From Kosakonia oryzae (GTDB taxonomy: Bacteria > Pseudomonadota > Gammaproteobacteria > Enterobacterales > Enterobacteriaceae): a stretch of 64,000 nt of DNA. The stretch spans positions 1,550,001 to 1,614,000 of the forward strand of contig NZ_CP014007.2 in the NCBI RefSeq assembly GCF_001658025.2, in the 5' to 3' direction. The first letter of the stretch is position 1. Each line of letters begins with the position of its first letter. The position numbers and the translations under genes were made by a program. Positions 38,681-48,047 of this stretch are shown piece by piece. The notes beneath the pieces are model-generated. The model saw only the letters and a list, made by a program, of their open reading frames with translations. It did not search any database and was not told the origin of the DNA.

Positions 38681-40204
38681 ATGAAAAATGTAACCCTCAT
38701 CCCCGGTCAACTGACACTGACCCAACTGCGTGATATCTATAGCCAACCGCACCAGTTAACGCTGGATGAGCGCGCCTTTACCGCCATCAACGACAGCGTC
38801 GCTTGCGTCAATGCCATCATGGTGGAAGGGCGTACGGCATACGGCATTAATACCGGTTTTGGATTGCTTGCTCAGACGCGTATCGCGACCGACGATCTGG
38901 AAAATTTACAGCGATCTCTAGTGCTTTCTCACGCCGCAGGCGTTGGAGAACCGCTGGATGATGACATGGTGCGCCTGATTATGGCGCTGAAGATCAACAG
39001 CCTGGCGCGTGGCTTTTCCGGCATTCGTTTGCAGGTGATCCAGATGTTGGTGGCGATGGTCAATGCGGGTGTTTATCCCTGGATCCCAGCGAAAGGATCT
39101 GTCGGCGCATCTGGCGATTTAGCGCCGTTGGCCCATATGTCGCTTACGCTACTTGGCGAAGGTAAAGCGCGTTGGCAAGGTGAATGGCTGCCTGCAACTG
39201 AAGCACTGAATAGAGCCGGGCTTGCTCCGCTGACGCTGGCGGCGAAAGAGGGGCTGGCGCTGCTCAACGGGACGCAAACCTCGACAGCGTTTGCATTGCG
39301 CGGCCTGTTTGAGGCCGAAGATCTGTTCGCTTCTGCAGTAGTTTGTGGCGCGCTGACTACCGAGGCGGCGCTCGGTTCACGTCGTCCATTCGATGCGCGC
39401 ATTCACGAAGTGCGCGGTCAGCGCGGGCAGATCGACGCGGCGGCTCTCTATCGCCATGTGCTGACTGATGATAGCGCGGTTTCACAGTCTCATCACAACT
39501 GCAATAAAGTGCAGGATCCTTACTCATTACGCTGCCAGCCGCAGGTTATGGGAGCGTGTCTGACGCAGCTGCGTTTTGCCGCCGATGTGTTGCTGACCGA
39601 AGCGAATGCGGTTTCTGATAACCCGCTGGTTTTCGCCGCTGAAAATGAGGTGATCTCCGGTGGTAATTTCCACGCGGAGCCGGTTGCGATGGCCGCTGAT
39701 AATATCGCGCTGGCCATCGCTGAAATCGGCTCGCTGGCGGAGCGGCGTATCGCTCTGTTGATGGACAGTCATATGTCGCAACTTCCGCCCTTCCTGGTAA
39801 AAAACGGCGGTGTTAACTCCGGTTTTATGATTGCCCAGGTTACAGCCGCAGCGCTGGCGAGTGAGAACAAAGCGTTGTCGCATCCGCACAGTGTCGATAG
39901 TTTGCCAACCTCTGCTAACCAGGAAGATCACGTGTCGATGGCACCTGCTGCTGGCCGTCGGCTTTGGGAGATGGCGGCTAATACCCGCGGCGTGATTGCC
40001 GTGGAATGGCTGGCTGCCTGTCAGGGGCTGGATATGCGGGAAGGATTAACCTCCAGCCCGTTACTTGAGCAAGCACGCCATTTGTTGCGTGAACGGGTGG
40101 CCCATTACGATAAAGATCGCTACTTCGCGCCGGATATCGAGCAGGCCATGCGGATGCTGGCGGAGCGCCATCTGGCACTGCTGCTACCGGATATTTTGTC
40201 ATAA
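38681..40204 (+). CDS. hutH: Histidine ammonia-lyase
   Basis: A 507-residue lyase that deaminates histidine to urocanate. The Ala143-Ser144-Gly145 triad in '[17 protein letters not shown]' forms the MIO cofactor, Tyr54 in '[11 protein letters not shown]' is catalytic, and '[14 protein letters not shown]' and '[19 protein letters not shown]' complete the site. It is highly similar to Pseudomonas HutH. The start at ATG 38681 gives the canonical N-terminus; the frame opens at a TTG three codons earlier. No hutU, hutI, hutG or hutC is next to it; the next gene is unrelated. The rest of the pathway must lie elsewhere if present. Confidence 0.93.
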   Translation: MKNVTLIPGQLTLTQLRDIYSQPHQLTLDERAFTAINDSVACVNAIMVEGRTAYGINTGFGLLAQTRIATDDLENLQRSLVLSHAAGVGEPLDDDMVRLIMALKINSLARGFSGIRLQVIQMLVAMVNAGVYPWIPAKGSVGASGDLAPLAHMSLTLLGEGKARWQGEWLPATEALNRAGLAPLTLAAKEGLALLNGTQTSTAFALRGLFEAEDLFASAVVCGALTTEAALGSRRPFDARIHEVRGQRGQIDAAALYRHVLTDDSAVSQSHHNCNKVQDPYSLRCQPQVMGACLTQLRFAADVLLTEANAVSDNPLVFAAENEVISGGNFHAEPVAMAADNIALAIAEIGSLAERRIALLMDSHMSQLPPFLVKNGGVNSGFMIAQVTAAALASENKALSHPHSVDSLPTSANQEDHVSMAPAAGRRLWEMAANTRGVIAVEWLAACQGLDMREGLTSSPLLEQARHLLRERVAHYDKDRYFAPDIEQAMRMLAERHLALLLPDILS

Positions 40205-40299
40205 GCATCACCGGATTGCGGTTCGTTAACTCACTTCCGGTTAAACGCCTGGGTTGGTAAAGTGAAGCATACTGTAACGTGACCAGCAGGGAACTCAGC

Positions 40300-40941
40300 G
40301 TGACCGGAAGAATTGACTACCAGATAGAGAAGTACAGTTTTACGGAAATGGGTGAAACGCCGCGCCTGACGCAGCAATGGGCCGATGTGGCAGAAGAGTG
40401 CCGTCAGATGCAGGCCGGAGCCGAAGAACGTCTGCGGATCGCGCTGCTGAATGTCGATTATGTCACCAGCTTTGAATTACCTTTTCGGTTGCTGCTTATT
40501 CGCGCTCCGCAACTGATCGCCAGCCTGCGTGATGAACTGCAAATCAGCCAGAAAAATGTGCTGTTCAACGGTAAGCGTTTTGGTTGCGTCTACACGCTGA
40601 GAAACGATTTGAGCGGCATTCCGGATGAATTTCAGTACCGGCTGTCAACGCGCATCCGCCGGATTGATGCCGAAGGCAATACAGCCGCGCCTTATCAACA
40701 GATTGCGAAAGAGACTAAAGCGCCGCGTGAGCGTCTTAAAGTGGCGCTGACGGAAGGATTACAGGTAACCGCGCTGGACGGGCTTTTTTGGTTCGGTATT
40801 CAGCGCATCGCCGCCGATGTGCAGCGGCTGAGAAAAACCGGTCTTAAGATAGCCACTGCAGAAACGGACGTTTTTGATAATTTGACCGGAACAACACGGC
40901 GCGTACCTGTTTATCGACGCGTGGAAAATGAAAGCGCATGA
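40300..40941 (+). CDS. Unknown protein with two helix-turn-helix-like repeats
   Basis: A 213-residue protein I do not recognise as a named gene. Two parts look related: residues about 43-100 ('LRIALLNVDYVTSFELPFRL...') and about 151-205 ('LKVALTEGLQVTALDGLFWFGIQRIAADVQRLRKTGLKI'). The second resembles the small helix-turn-helix domain (HTH_39-like) seen in phage and plasmid proteins, where 'T-LDAL--FGI-RLAA-I--LR--G--I' is typical. A DNA-binding role is therefore plausible. The start at GTG 40300 follows AGGGA; a longer GTG start at 40279 is possible. It lies between hutH and the type VI cluster and could regulate either. Confidence 0.6.
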   Translation: MTGRIDYQIEKYSFTEMGETPRLTQQWADVAEECRQMQAGAEERLRIALLNVDYVTSFELPFRLLLIRAPQLIASLRDELQISQKNVLFNGKRFGCVYTLRNDLSGIPDEFQYRLSTRIRRIDAEGNTAAPYQQIAKETKAPRERLKVALTEGLQVTALDGLFWFGIQRIAADVQRLRKTGLKIATAETDVFDNLTGTTRRVPVYRRVENESA

Positions 40942-41527
40942 GGACGTTCCTGGCCGCAGCAGGCTGCGAATAGAGTGCTTTCTTCGCGATTAATTATTGA
41001 CCGCATTCTGTTTGGCAGAGGATTAAGCCCTCAGCATAGTTTTTTTGCCGTGCATTAAATTTTGCGGTCGAACGGAAACACCTGATGACGCTTTTATTTA
41101 ACATTTCAGATCGGCCTTAAAATAATTATTGCCCTATGAACATGTTTTCGACGTGTTTACCTTATCCATCACCTCTGCCATTTTATTACCTTTTCCGCTA
41201 CTTCTCTCTGTAATTATATCTATTATTGCAAATGAGTATTTCTATTTTCTTAATATTGATTCATATCATTGTGAAATCACATTCTTAATAATGTTCTACC
41301 CTTTGCTTTTTTTCGCTATAAAGATTCATTTTTAGCGGCGGTGATAGCTCTTTTTTCTGATTTATCAGGGCGCTCTTTTCTTAACTCTCGGCTGAAAATT
41401 CTTAATAAGTTTATTTTAACGGTTTAAGGGTTTGTGTATTTGATATTTTGTAGATCATTGTTCTATTATCGCGAACCAGGAAAAGTCGTGCATAAAGTTG
41501 CACGGCGATAAACAGAGGGACAGTGAA
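40942..41527. other. AT-rich intergenic region upstream of the type VI cluster
   Basis: 586 bases without a supported gene. The stretch from about 41100 to 41470 is strongly AT-rich, with many A- and T-tracts, which is typical of H-NS-silenced promoters. A 68-codon hydrophobic open frame at 41129 has only a TTG start and no ribosome site, so I do not call it. The promoter of tssB and the following genes should be here. Confidence 0.5.
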
Positions 41528-42025
41528 ATGGCTGACAGCTTCCAGAGTGAAGTGCCTAAGGCACGTATTAATTTAAAACTTGATCTGCATACGGGTGGGG
41601 CGAGCAAAAAAACGGAATTACCACTGAAATTATTGGTTGCCGGTGATTTTAGTCACGGGCAGGAAACAGCGCCATTATCAGAGCGTGGTAAAGTCAATAT
41701 TTCCAAAAATAATTTCGACAGTGTTCTTTCTGAATATTCCCCAAAAGTTAACCTTACCGTTAAAAATACGCTCGCCGATGATGGCAGTGAAGACAATATT
41801 AGCCTGACATTTCAAAGCATGAAGGATTTCTCTCCGGAACAGGTGGCCCGCCAAATTCCCCAGCTTAAGGCTATGCTCGCCATGCGCAATCTGCTTCGTG
41901 ATTTAAAGGCAAACCTGCTGGATAACCAGGCCTTCCGGAAAGAGCTGGAAAAAATCCTCCTCGACCCGGCGCTTAGCGCTGAGTTGCGCAGCGAGCTGTC
42001 CGCGCTGTCACCTGAACAACCCTAA
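41528..42025 (+). CDS. tssB: Type VI secretion sheath small subunit TssB (VipA)
   Basis: A 165-residue protein that pairs with TssC to build the contractile sheath. Recognisable TssB features are 'SEVPKARINLKLDLHTGG', 'LPLKLLVAGDF' and the C-terminal 'FSPEQVARQIPQLKAMLAMRNLLRDLKANL'. The start at 41528 follows AGAGGGACAG; the longer frame from 41498 is ignored. It is the first gene of the cluster, 39 bases before tssC, with an AT-rich gap upstream. Confidence 0.96.
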   Translation: MADSFQSEVPKARINLKLDLHTGGASKKTELPLKLLVAGDFSHGQETAPLSERGKVNISKNNFDSVLSEYSPKVNLTVKNTLADDGSEDNISLTFQSMKDFSPEQVARQIPQLKAMLAMRNLLRDLKANLLDNQAFRKELEKILLDPALSAELRSELSALSPEQP

Positions 42026-42064
42026 CTGCCTCACTATTTTTAACGGATTAATCAAGGAATGCTC

Positions 42065-43606
42065 ATGTCTGTACAAAATGAAAATATTGCTGGTGGCGAA
42101 AGCGTGGTTCTGGATCGTCCTGCGGCAGGTGGGGTTTATGCTTCTCTGTTTGAAAAAATTAACCTGAATCCGGTCTCTGAACTGAGTGCTCTGGATATCT
42201 GGCAGGATGCGCAGGCAATGTCTGATGCCACCGCAGATGAGCGTCTGACCGCTGGAATGCAGGTTTTTCTGGAGTGTCTGACAAAAGCTGGTTCTAAAAT
42301 TGAAAAGCTCGATAAGAACCTGATAGACCATCATATTGCAGAACTCGATTATCAGATTAGCCGCCAACTGGATGCGGTGATGCACCATGAGGAGTTTCAG
42401 GCTGCAGAGAGCCTCTGGCGTGGTGTGAAGTCGCTGGTGGATAAAACGGATTTTCGCCAGAACGTAAAAATTGAGCTGCTGGACATGTCCAAAGAAGACC
42501 TGCGACAGGATTTCGAGGACAGCCCGGAAATCATCCAGAGCGGGCTGTATAAACACACCTATATCGATGAGTACGACACCCCGGGCGGAGAGCCGATTGC
42601 AGCGCTGATTTCTGCATATGAATTTGATGCCTCGGCGCAGGATGTGGCGCTGATGCGTAATATCGCTAAAGTCTCTGCCGCGGCGCATATGCCGTTTATC
42701 GGCTCGGCAGGCCCGAAATTCTTCCTGAAAGACAGCATGGAGGATGTGGCGGCCATCAAAGATATCGGTAACTACTTTGATCGCGCTGAATACATCAAGT
42801 GGAAATCCTTCCGTGAGACGGACGATGCCCGCTATATCGGTCTGGTGATGCCACGTGTACTGGGGCGTCTGCCTTATGGTCCTGACACCGTACCTGTTCG
42901 TAGCTTCAACTACATCGAAGAGGTGAAAGGCCCGGATCACAACAAATATCTGTGGACCAACGCTTCGTTTGCTTTTGCTGCAAACATGGTTCGCAGCTTT
43001 ATCAATAACGGCTGGTGTGTTCAGATTCGTGGTCCGCAAGCGGGTGGCGCTGTGCAGGATCTGCCAATTCATCTGTACGATCTGGGTACCGGTAATCAGG
43101 TGAAAATCCCTTCCGAGGTGATGATCCCGGAAACGCGCGAATTTGAGTTTGCCAACCTCGGTTTTATCCCACTGTCGTACTACAAAAACCGCGATTACGC
43201 GTGTTTCTTCTCGGCAAACTCAACGCAGAAACCGGCGCTGTACGACACAGCGGATGCGACCGCTAACAGCCGCATTAATTCGCGTCTGCCGTACATCTTT
43301 CTGCTGTCGCGTATCGCGCACTATCTAAAGCTTATTCAACGCGAAAACATCGGCACCACTAAAGATCGCCGATTGCTGGAACTGGAGCTGAACACCTGGA
43401 TTCGTGGTCTGGTAACGGAAATGACCGATCCTGGCGACGAACTGCAGGCCTCACATCCGCTGCGTGACGCCAAAGTGGTAGTGGAAGATATCGAGGATAA
43501 CCCCGGTTTCTTTCGCGTGAAGCTGTATGCCATCCCGCACTTCCAGGTGGAAGGTATGGACGTCAACCTGTCACTGGTTTCCCAGATGCCGAAAGCCAAA
43601 TCATAA
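42065..43606 (+). CDS. tssC: Type VI secretion sheath large subunit TssC (VipB)
   Basis: A 513-residue sheath protein. Family motifs include 'LIDHHIAELDYQISRQLDAVMHHEEFQAAESLWRGVKSLV' (about residues 85-125), 'FIGSAGPKFF' and a C-terminal strand segment 'FRVKLYAIPHFQVEGMDVNLSLVSQMP'. ATG 42065 is chosen because AAGGA is six bases upstream; the ATG at 42059 abuts it. It acts in the cytoplasm, polymerising around the Hcp tube and recycled by ClpV. Confidence 0.97.
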   Translation: MSVQNENIAGGESVVLDRPAAGGVYASLFEKINLNPVSELSALDIWQDAQAMSDATADERLTAGMQVFLECLTKAGSKIEKLDKNLIDHHIAELDYQISRQLDAVMHHEEFQAAESLWRGVKSLVDKTDFRQNVKIELLDMSKEDLRQDFEDSPEIIQSGLYKHTYIDEYDTPGGEPIAALISAYEFDASAQDVALMRNIAKVSAAAHMPFIGSAGPKFFLKDSMEDVAAIKDIGNYFDRAEYIKWKSFRETDDARYIGLVMPRVLGRLPYGPDTVPVRSFNYIEEVKGPDHNKYLWTNASFAFAANMVRSFINNGWCVQIRGPQAGGAVQDLPIHLYDLGTGNQVKIPSEVMIPETREFEFANLGFIPLSYYKNRDYACFFSANSTQKPALYDTADATANSRINSRLPYIFLLSRIAHYLKLIQRENIGTTKDRRLLELELNTWIRGLVTEMTDPGDELQASHPLRDAKVVVEDIEDNPGFFRVKLYAIPHFQVEGMDVNLSLVSQMPKAKS

Positions 43607-43624
43607 GGCGAGAGAATACCAGGG

Positions 43625-44974
43625 ATGAAGATTTATCGTCCGTTATGGAATGAAGGGGCCCTTCTGGCCCCTCAGCAGTTTCAGCAGCAGTCCGCGTGGG
43701 AAGCTTTTTCCCGTACTGGATTGTCCCTGCTTTTCAGCCCTTTTCCTTGGGGGGTTGAGCGTGTCGAACTCAATGACGCACTCCTCGCGTCCGGTCGGGT
43801 GCAGGCGCAGACCCTGCGTTTGTGGCTACCGGATGGCACGCTGATTGACACACAAAATAGTGATTTGCCGCCTGAGCCGAGGGAAGTGGTGCTGCCGGAT
43901 TCCGGCCAGACGGACAGGGTGACCGTGCTGGTTGCACTACCGGTGATGCAAGCCGGCATCATCAATGTCCAGACCGAAACTGTGCCTGCCGAACGTCCGC
44001 TGCGCTATCGCGAAGAGTGGGTGACAGTTCAGGATGCGTTTGGTCAGGAAGAAGAGCCAATGGCTGTGGCTCGTTTTAATCTTGCTTTCCGCTTTGACCA
44101 TGAAAGTAACGATGCCTGGCAGACCTGTGCCGTAGCTCGTCTGTTTCGTGACGGCCAGGGCGGCTGGCGTTTGGATCCGGACTTTGTGCCGCCGATGGCT
44201 ATGTTCTCCGCAAGCAGCCTGTTGTACGAGCGTCTGGTACTGCTGAACCGCCAGTTGCGCTCCCGTCGCCAGCGTCTGATGGAGATGCGCCGCGAAAGCA
44301 ACGACCGCATGGCGGACTTTGCGGTTGCCGACGTGTCGTTGTTCTGGTTGCTGAATGCGCTGAATACTCACGCCCGCGTGCTGACTGAGTTCGAACGCAT
44401 CCCGGCCCGTCATCCTGAACAGGTGTGGGCAGAACTGGCGCGACTTGCAGGCAGTATGATGACATTTTCACTGGATCGCGATCTGGATGCCATTCCGGGC
44501 TATGACCATCAGGTACCGGAAAATACCTTCCCGCCATTATTTGAACTTATCAGTGAGCTGCTGGAAGCCAGCCTACCGTCACGCGTTGTTGCCGTGAACA
44601 TGATTCGCCAGGACGAGCAGACCTGGAAAGCGGTGTTGCACGATATTCGTCTGCGAGAAGAAGCTGATTTCTACCTGTCTGTCCGTTCAAATCTGCCTGC
44701 CTGGCAGGTGGCTGAGAAATTTGCCGAAATGGCCATGGCCGGCACCCCGGATGATGTTGGCCAGATTTCCGGCGTGGCAATGGAAGGTATTGGTCTTATC
44801 CCTCTCAGCCGTGTTCCTGCCGCACTGCCGGTGCGCCTGGAAAATCAGTACTTCGTGCTGGATATGGAGAGCCGTGCGGCGCATGACATGCTGGAACAGG
44901 GCGTGTGCCTGTTCTACGTACCGTCATTATTGGGCGAGCTTGAACTTGAACTGTTTGCGGTGCTGCGTTCATGA
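43625..44974 (+). CDS. tssK: Type VI baseplate protein TssK
   Basis: A 449-residue baseplate component that links the wedge complex to the TssL/TssM membrane complex. The opening 'MKIYRPLWNEGALLAPQQFQQQSAWEAF' and the repeated 'RFDHESNDAWQTCAVARLFRD' pattern match the family, and the usual length is 440-450. It lies 18 bases after tssC, and the stop overlaps the tssL start (ATGA), indicating translational coupling. Confidence 0.95.
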   Translation: MKIYRPLWNEGALLAPQQFQQQSAWEAFSRTGLSLLFSPFPWGVERVELNDALLASGRVQAQTLRLWLPDGTLIDTQNSDLPPEPREVVLPDSGQTDRVTVLVALPVMQAGIINVQTETVPAERPLRYREEWVTVQDAFGQEEEPMAVARFNLAFRFDHESNDAWQTCAVARLFRDGQGGWRLDPDFVPPMAMFSASSLLYERLVLLNRQLRSRRQRLMEMRRESNDRMADFAVADVSLFWLLNALNTHARVLTEFERIPARHPEQVWAELARLAGSMMTFSLDRDLDAIPGYDHQVPENTFPPLFELISELLEASLPSRVVAVNMIRQDEQTWKAVLHDIRLREEADFYLSVRSNLPAWQVAEKFAEMAMAGTPDDVGQISGVAMEGIGLIPLSRVPAALPVRLENQYFVLDMESRAAHDMLEQGVCLFYVPSLLGELELELFAVLRS

Positions 44975-45696
44975 GAAAGGATATCGATATCGACAGCCTG
45001 ATGGCGGACACCTGGCTCACCGTGGCGCAGTTGCGTCACGGTGCCAGAGCTCCGGATGGTAATGCGCTGTATAAAAACTGCTGTGCACAGGTGGAAAACG
45101 TACGTGAGGCGCTGGAGCTCGCCGGTTACGACAGCGAAAGCATCACGCATATTTCTTATGCGCAGTGTGCCCTGCTGGATGAAGCGGTGATGAACCGCAA
45201 GCCCGTGTCTGCGGATGCAGAGACGCATTCGCCGGGCTTTGAATCTGAAACTGAGGCTCCGCAGAAGGCCGATGTGGATGAAGGCATCAAAGCCTGGCGC
45301 GCAGCTCCGTTGCAGGCCCGTTACTTTGGCTCGTTACGTGCGGGTGGGGCTTTGTATGAGCGCATTGCTGAAGTGCTGCGTCAGCCGTCACCGGTTCCGG
45401 CAGTGCTGACCTGCTACCAGCGTGTTCTTGCGCTGGGGTTCCAGGGGCAGTTCAGCCTGTTCGGCGTCGGACAAGAACAGCGTGAAGAAGTCATTGCTGC
45501 CCTGAATGCGCGAGTTCAGCCGCTTGAGGCGAGTGTTGATTTGGTCGTACAGAAGACCGGCAAGCGCCGGTACAACGTTCTGCGTTCAGTGTGGTTCTGG
45601 ATCATTCTGGCTGTGGTACTCACGTCACTGCTCTGGGCTGGTGGTCACCTGTGGTTGCAGGATCTTCTGCATCAGCAATTACCGGAGCTGCGCTGA
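44971..45696 (+). CDS. tssL: Type VI inner-membrane protein TssL (DotU/IcmH type)
   Basis: A 241-residue C-tail-anchored inner-membrane protein. The DotU-like cytoplasmic domain has 'ISYAQCALLDEAVMN' and 'LGFQGQFSLFGVGQEQREEVIAALN', and a single TM lies at about residues 210-230 ('VWFWIILAVVLTSLLWAGG'). Here TssL ends without an OmpA domain; the peptidoglycan-binding module is encoded by the next gene. It overlaps tssK by 4 bases and the next gene by 1. Confidence 0.94.
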   Translation: MRKDIDIDSLMADTWLTVAQLRHGARAPDGNALYKNCCAQVENVREALELAGYDSESITHISYAQCALLDEAVMNRKPVSADAETHSPGFESETEAPQKADVDEGIKAWRAAPLQARYFGSLRAGGALYERIAEVLRQPSPVPAVLTCYQRVLALGFQGQFSLFGVGQEQREEVIAALNARVQPLEASVDLVVQKTGKRRYNVLRSVWFWIILAVVLTSLLWAGGHLWLQDLLHQQLPELR

Positions 45697-47372
45697 TGCG
45701 AAAATCTGCACTGTTACGGGCTGCATTTCCGGTGCTGATTTGTCTGGTTGCCGCGCTTTGGCTGATGTGGGGATTCCTGAATTTCTTCGTGCTGACCAAA
45801 GGCCTGCTGACGCTGGTAGGGATAATTGTGGCGATGTTGCTGATATGTCGCCGCTATCGTTGCCAGCAACCTGCCGGGCAGCATGCTGATGAGGGTGTTT
45901 ACCCACCGTCAGGTTTTACCGGGCCAGTTTTGCTGCTGTGTGGCGATCTTAACGACCCTCTGTTTGCGGAAGGCGGGTGTCGTACCACGGCGCAGGGCTG
46001 TTATCTGAAAGTGGGTTCCACGGATCAGTTAAGCAAATTTGCTGATCGTTTACTGGCGCGTGAACCACGTATGGCCGGGCAACTTGTGGTGATGTTCCGC
46101 TGCCTGCCGGATTTGCATGAAGATGAAGGGCTACTGCGTGCTTCCCTGAAGGTTCTACGCCAGCAGGTGAACCAGCTAAAGAATTTTTCCGGCTATCTGC
46201 CTCCTGTCGTGCTGGCTGGCGAGTTTTCCGGCCCGGAAACGCCCTGGATTGTGATTCGGGGTAAAACGCCGCTGGTCTGTCCGACAGATGAGCCTGCGCT
46301 GACACTGAATGAATGGAGCGCTCTGCCTGAAAACGTGATCCGTTTGCCGTATTTGTCTCATTCGATGGGGCTGCTGCAACAGGTGATGATGGATGAACTG
46401 ACGAAAACGGACAGGCTATGTCCGGCTGTCACGCCGTTTGCGGTAGTGGTTCGAAGCGGGGCAGTCCGTACGCGGGCAGAGGCTATCTGGCCGCAGTGGT
46501 TGTTCCGCCATTCGAAACTGTTACCAACGGCAACCCGCTCAACGTATCCGGCGCTGTGGCATTTTGCTGATCCAGTTCTGCCGTTGCTTGCGCCTTATGC
46601 CATGCCTCTTCAGGGCGGGAAAACTGGGCGTGGTGTGGTGATGTTTCTGTTGCTTTGCATCGTCAGCGCGCTTGGCTTGTCCGTCCTGCACAACCAGTCT
46701 CTTATCGGGCGGATCGCCTCCGATCTGCAGCGCTGGTACGCCATTCCAATGACGCACTACACATCGAAAGCGCAGTCACTACATGCCCTGCAACAGGATG
46801 CCTTGCTGCTGGAACGCTGGCAGCGCCAGGGGACACCGCAGCGTTACGGTCTGGGGCTTTATCCGGGCGAGCGTTTGTGGCTGAGCATTCAGCAGGCCAT
46901 TGATACCTGGGTTCCACCTCCGCCGCCCAAACCGCAGCCGAAGTCCGAACCGGTAGCGAAAATTGTCCTTCTCGACAGCATGTCGCTGTTCGATTCTGGC
47001 AAATCGGCGCTCAAAGTCGGGTCCACCAAAATGCTGATCAACACCCTGGTAGGTATTAAAGCGAAGCCGGGCTGGCTGATTGTAGTGGCAGGCCATACCG
47101 ACAGCACCGGGGATCCGAAGCTCAATCAGTCGTTATCCCTGCAACGCGCCAGCGCGGTACGCGACTGGATTCGTGACAACGGTGATGTACCGGAAAGCTG
47201 TTTTGCGGTGCAGGGCTACGGTCAAAGTCGCCCCATAGCAACCAATGACACTACGGAAGGCCGTGCGCTCAACCGCCGTGTCGAAATTAGTCTGGTACCG
47301 CAGGCCAATGCCTGTCTGATACCGGGCAAAACCCCGGCGTCATCGCAGGATGATGACGTTTCTCAACACTAA
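45696..47372 (+). CDS. Type VI OmpA-domain membrane protein (TagL-like)
   Basis: A 558-residue protein. Two hydrophobic helices lie near the N-terminus ('LLRAAFPVLICLVAALWLMWGFLNFF' and the next), another TM at about residues 308-328 ('VVMFLLLCIVSALGLSVL'), a Pro-rich linker ('PPPPPKPQPKSEP') and a C-terminal OmpA-like domain. The OmpA motif 'GHTDSTGDPKLNQSLSLQRA' binds peptidoglycan through its Asp and Arg. It would anchor the membrane complex to the cell wall, as TagL does in other systems. ATG 45696 overlaps the tssL stop by one base; the frame is open upstream. Confidence 0.88.
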   Translation: MRKSALLRAAFPVLICLVAALWLMWGFLNFFVLTKGLLTLVGIIVAMLLICRRYRCQQPAGQHADEGVYPPSGFTGPVLLLCGDLNDPLFAEGGCRTTAQGCYLKVGSTDQLSKFADRLLAREPRMAGQLVVMFRCLPDLHEDEGLLRASLKVLRQQVNQLKNFSGYLPPVVLAGEFSGPETPWIVIRGKTPLVCPTDEPALTLNEWSALPENVIRLPYLSHSMGLLQQVMMDELTKTDRLCPAVTPFAVVVRSGAVRTRAEAIWPQWLFRHSKLLPTATRSTYPALWHFADPVLPLLAPYAMPLQGGKTGRGVVMFLLLCIVSALGLSVLHNQSLIGRIASDLQRWYAIPMTHYTSKAQSLHALQQDALLLERWQRQGTPQRYGLGLYPGERLWLSIQQAIDTWVPPPPPKPQPKSEPVAKIVLLDSMSLFDSGKSALKVGSTKMLINTLVGIKAKPGWLIVVAGHTDSTGDPKLNQSLSLQRASAVRDWIRDNGDVPESCFAVQGYGQSRPIATNDTTEGRALNRRVEISLVPQANACLIPGKTPASSQDDDVSQH

Positions 47373-47386
47373 ATGGAGTAAATCCG

Positions 47387-47878
47387 ATGGCAATTCCTGT
47401 TTACCTTTGGCTGAAAGATGACGGCGGCGCGGACATTAAAGGTTCTGTTGATGTACAGGATCGTGAAGGCAGCATCGAAGTGGTGGCTCAGGAGCATAAC
47501 CTGTACATCCCGACCGACAACAACACCGGCAAGCTGACCGGTACCCGTATCCACACCCCGTTCCTGTTCACCAAAGAAATCGACTCGTCCAGCCCGTATC
47601 TGTACAAGGCGGTGACCACCGGTCAGACCCTGAAGTCTGCGGAATTCCGGTGGTACAAAATCAACGATGCTGGCCAGGAAGTGGAGTACTTCAACACCAA
47701 ACTGGAAAACGTGAAAGTGGTGAAAGTGAATCCGGTGATGCACGACATTAAGGATCCTTCTTTCGAGAAGCATAACCACCTTGAGCAGATCGAGCTGCGC
47801 TACGAAAAAATCACCTGGACCTATAAAGACGGCAACATCATTCATTCCGATTCCTGGAACGAACGCGCCACCGCGTAA
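47387..47878 (+). CDS. hcp: Type VI tube protein Hcp
   Basis: A 163-residue Hcp family protein (TssD). The opening 'MAIPVYLWLKDDGGADIKG' and the pattern 'IHTPFLFTKEIDSSSPYLYKAVTTGQTLKSAEFRWYKI' are typical. Hexameric rings stack into the inner tube and are secreted. The gene is followed by a strong hairpin terminator at 47885, so hcp can be expressed at a higher level than clpV. Confidence 0.97.
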   Translation: MAIPVYLWLKDDGGADIKGSVDVQDREGSIEVVAQEHNLYIPTDNNTGKLTGTRIHTPFLFTKEIDSSSPYLYKAVTTGQTLKSAEFRWYKINDAGQEVEYFNTKLENVKVVKVNPVMHDIKDPSFEKHNHLEQIELRYEKITWTYKDGNIIHSDSWNERATA

Positions 47879-47884
47879 GCCTGA

Positions 47885-47915
47885 TGCGGACAGTACAACC
47901 TGTCCGCAGTTTTTT
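47885..47915 (+). terminator. Terminator/attenuator after hcp
   Basis: TGCGGACAG (47885-47893) and CTGTCCGCA (47900-47908) form a perfect 9-bp stem with a TACAAC loop, followed by a G and six T's. It lies between hcp and clpV and should separate their expression. Confidence 0.92.
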
Positions 47916-48047
47916 GCTGAGTGTCTGTCCTTACAGGCGTTCAGCAAAGAATTACACAATCTGCCTGACCTGATGCGCTTTGGGTTCCTTGTCAAAAGGG
48001 AAAGCGATGGGCGGTAGCGTGCCCAGGAAAACCTAAGAGAGAGAAAA

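Noticed and set aside
41129-41335. 68-codon hydrophobic open frame in the AT-rich gap before tssB
   Set aside because: Its only start is TTG, with no ribosome site, and AT-rich sequence easily gives hydrophobic frames.
41470-41527. Possible sigma-54 promoter before tssB (GTGCATAAAGTTGCA)
   Set aside because: The -24 element lacks the invariant GG, and the spacing to the -12 GC is not right.
45591-45695. Upstream extension of the OmpA-domain protein inside tssL
   Set aside because: The extra 35 codons are the tssL 3' end in another frame. ATG 45696, overlapping the tssL stop, is the natural coupled start.
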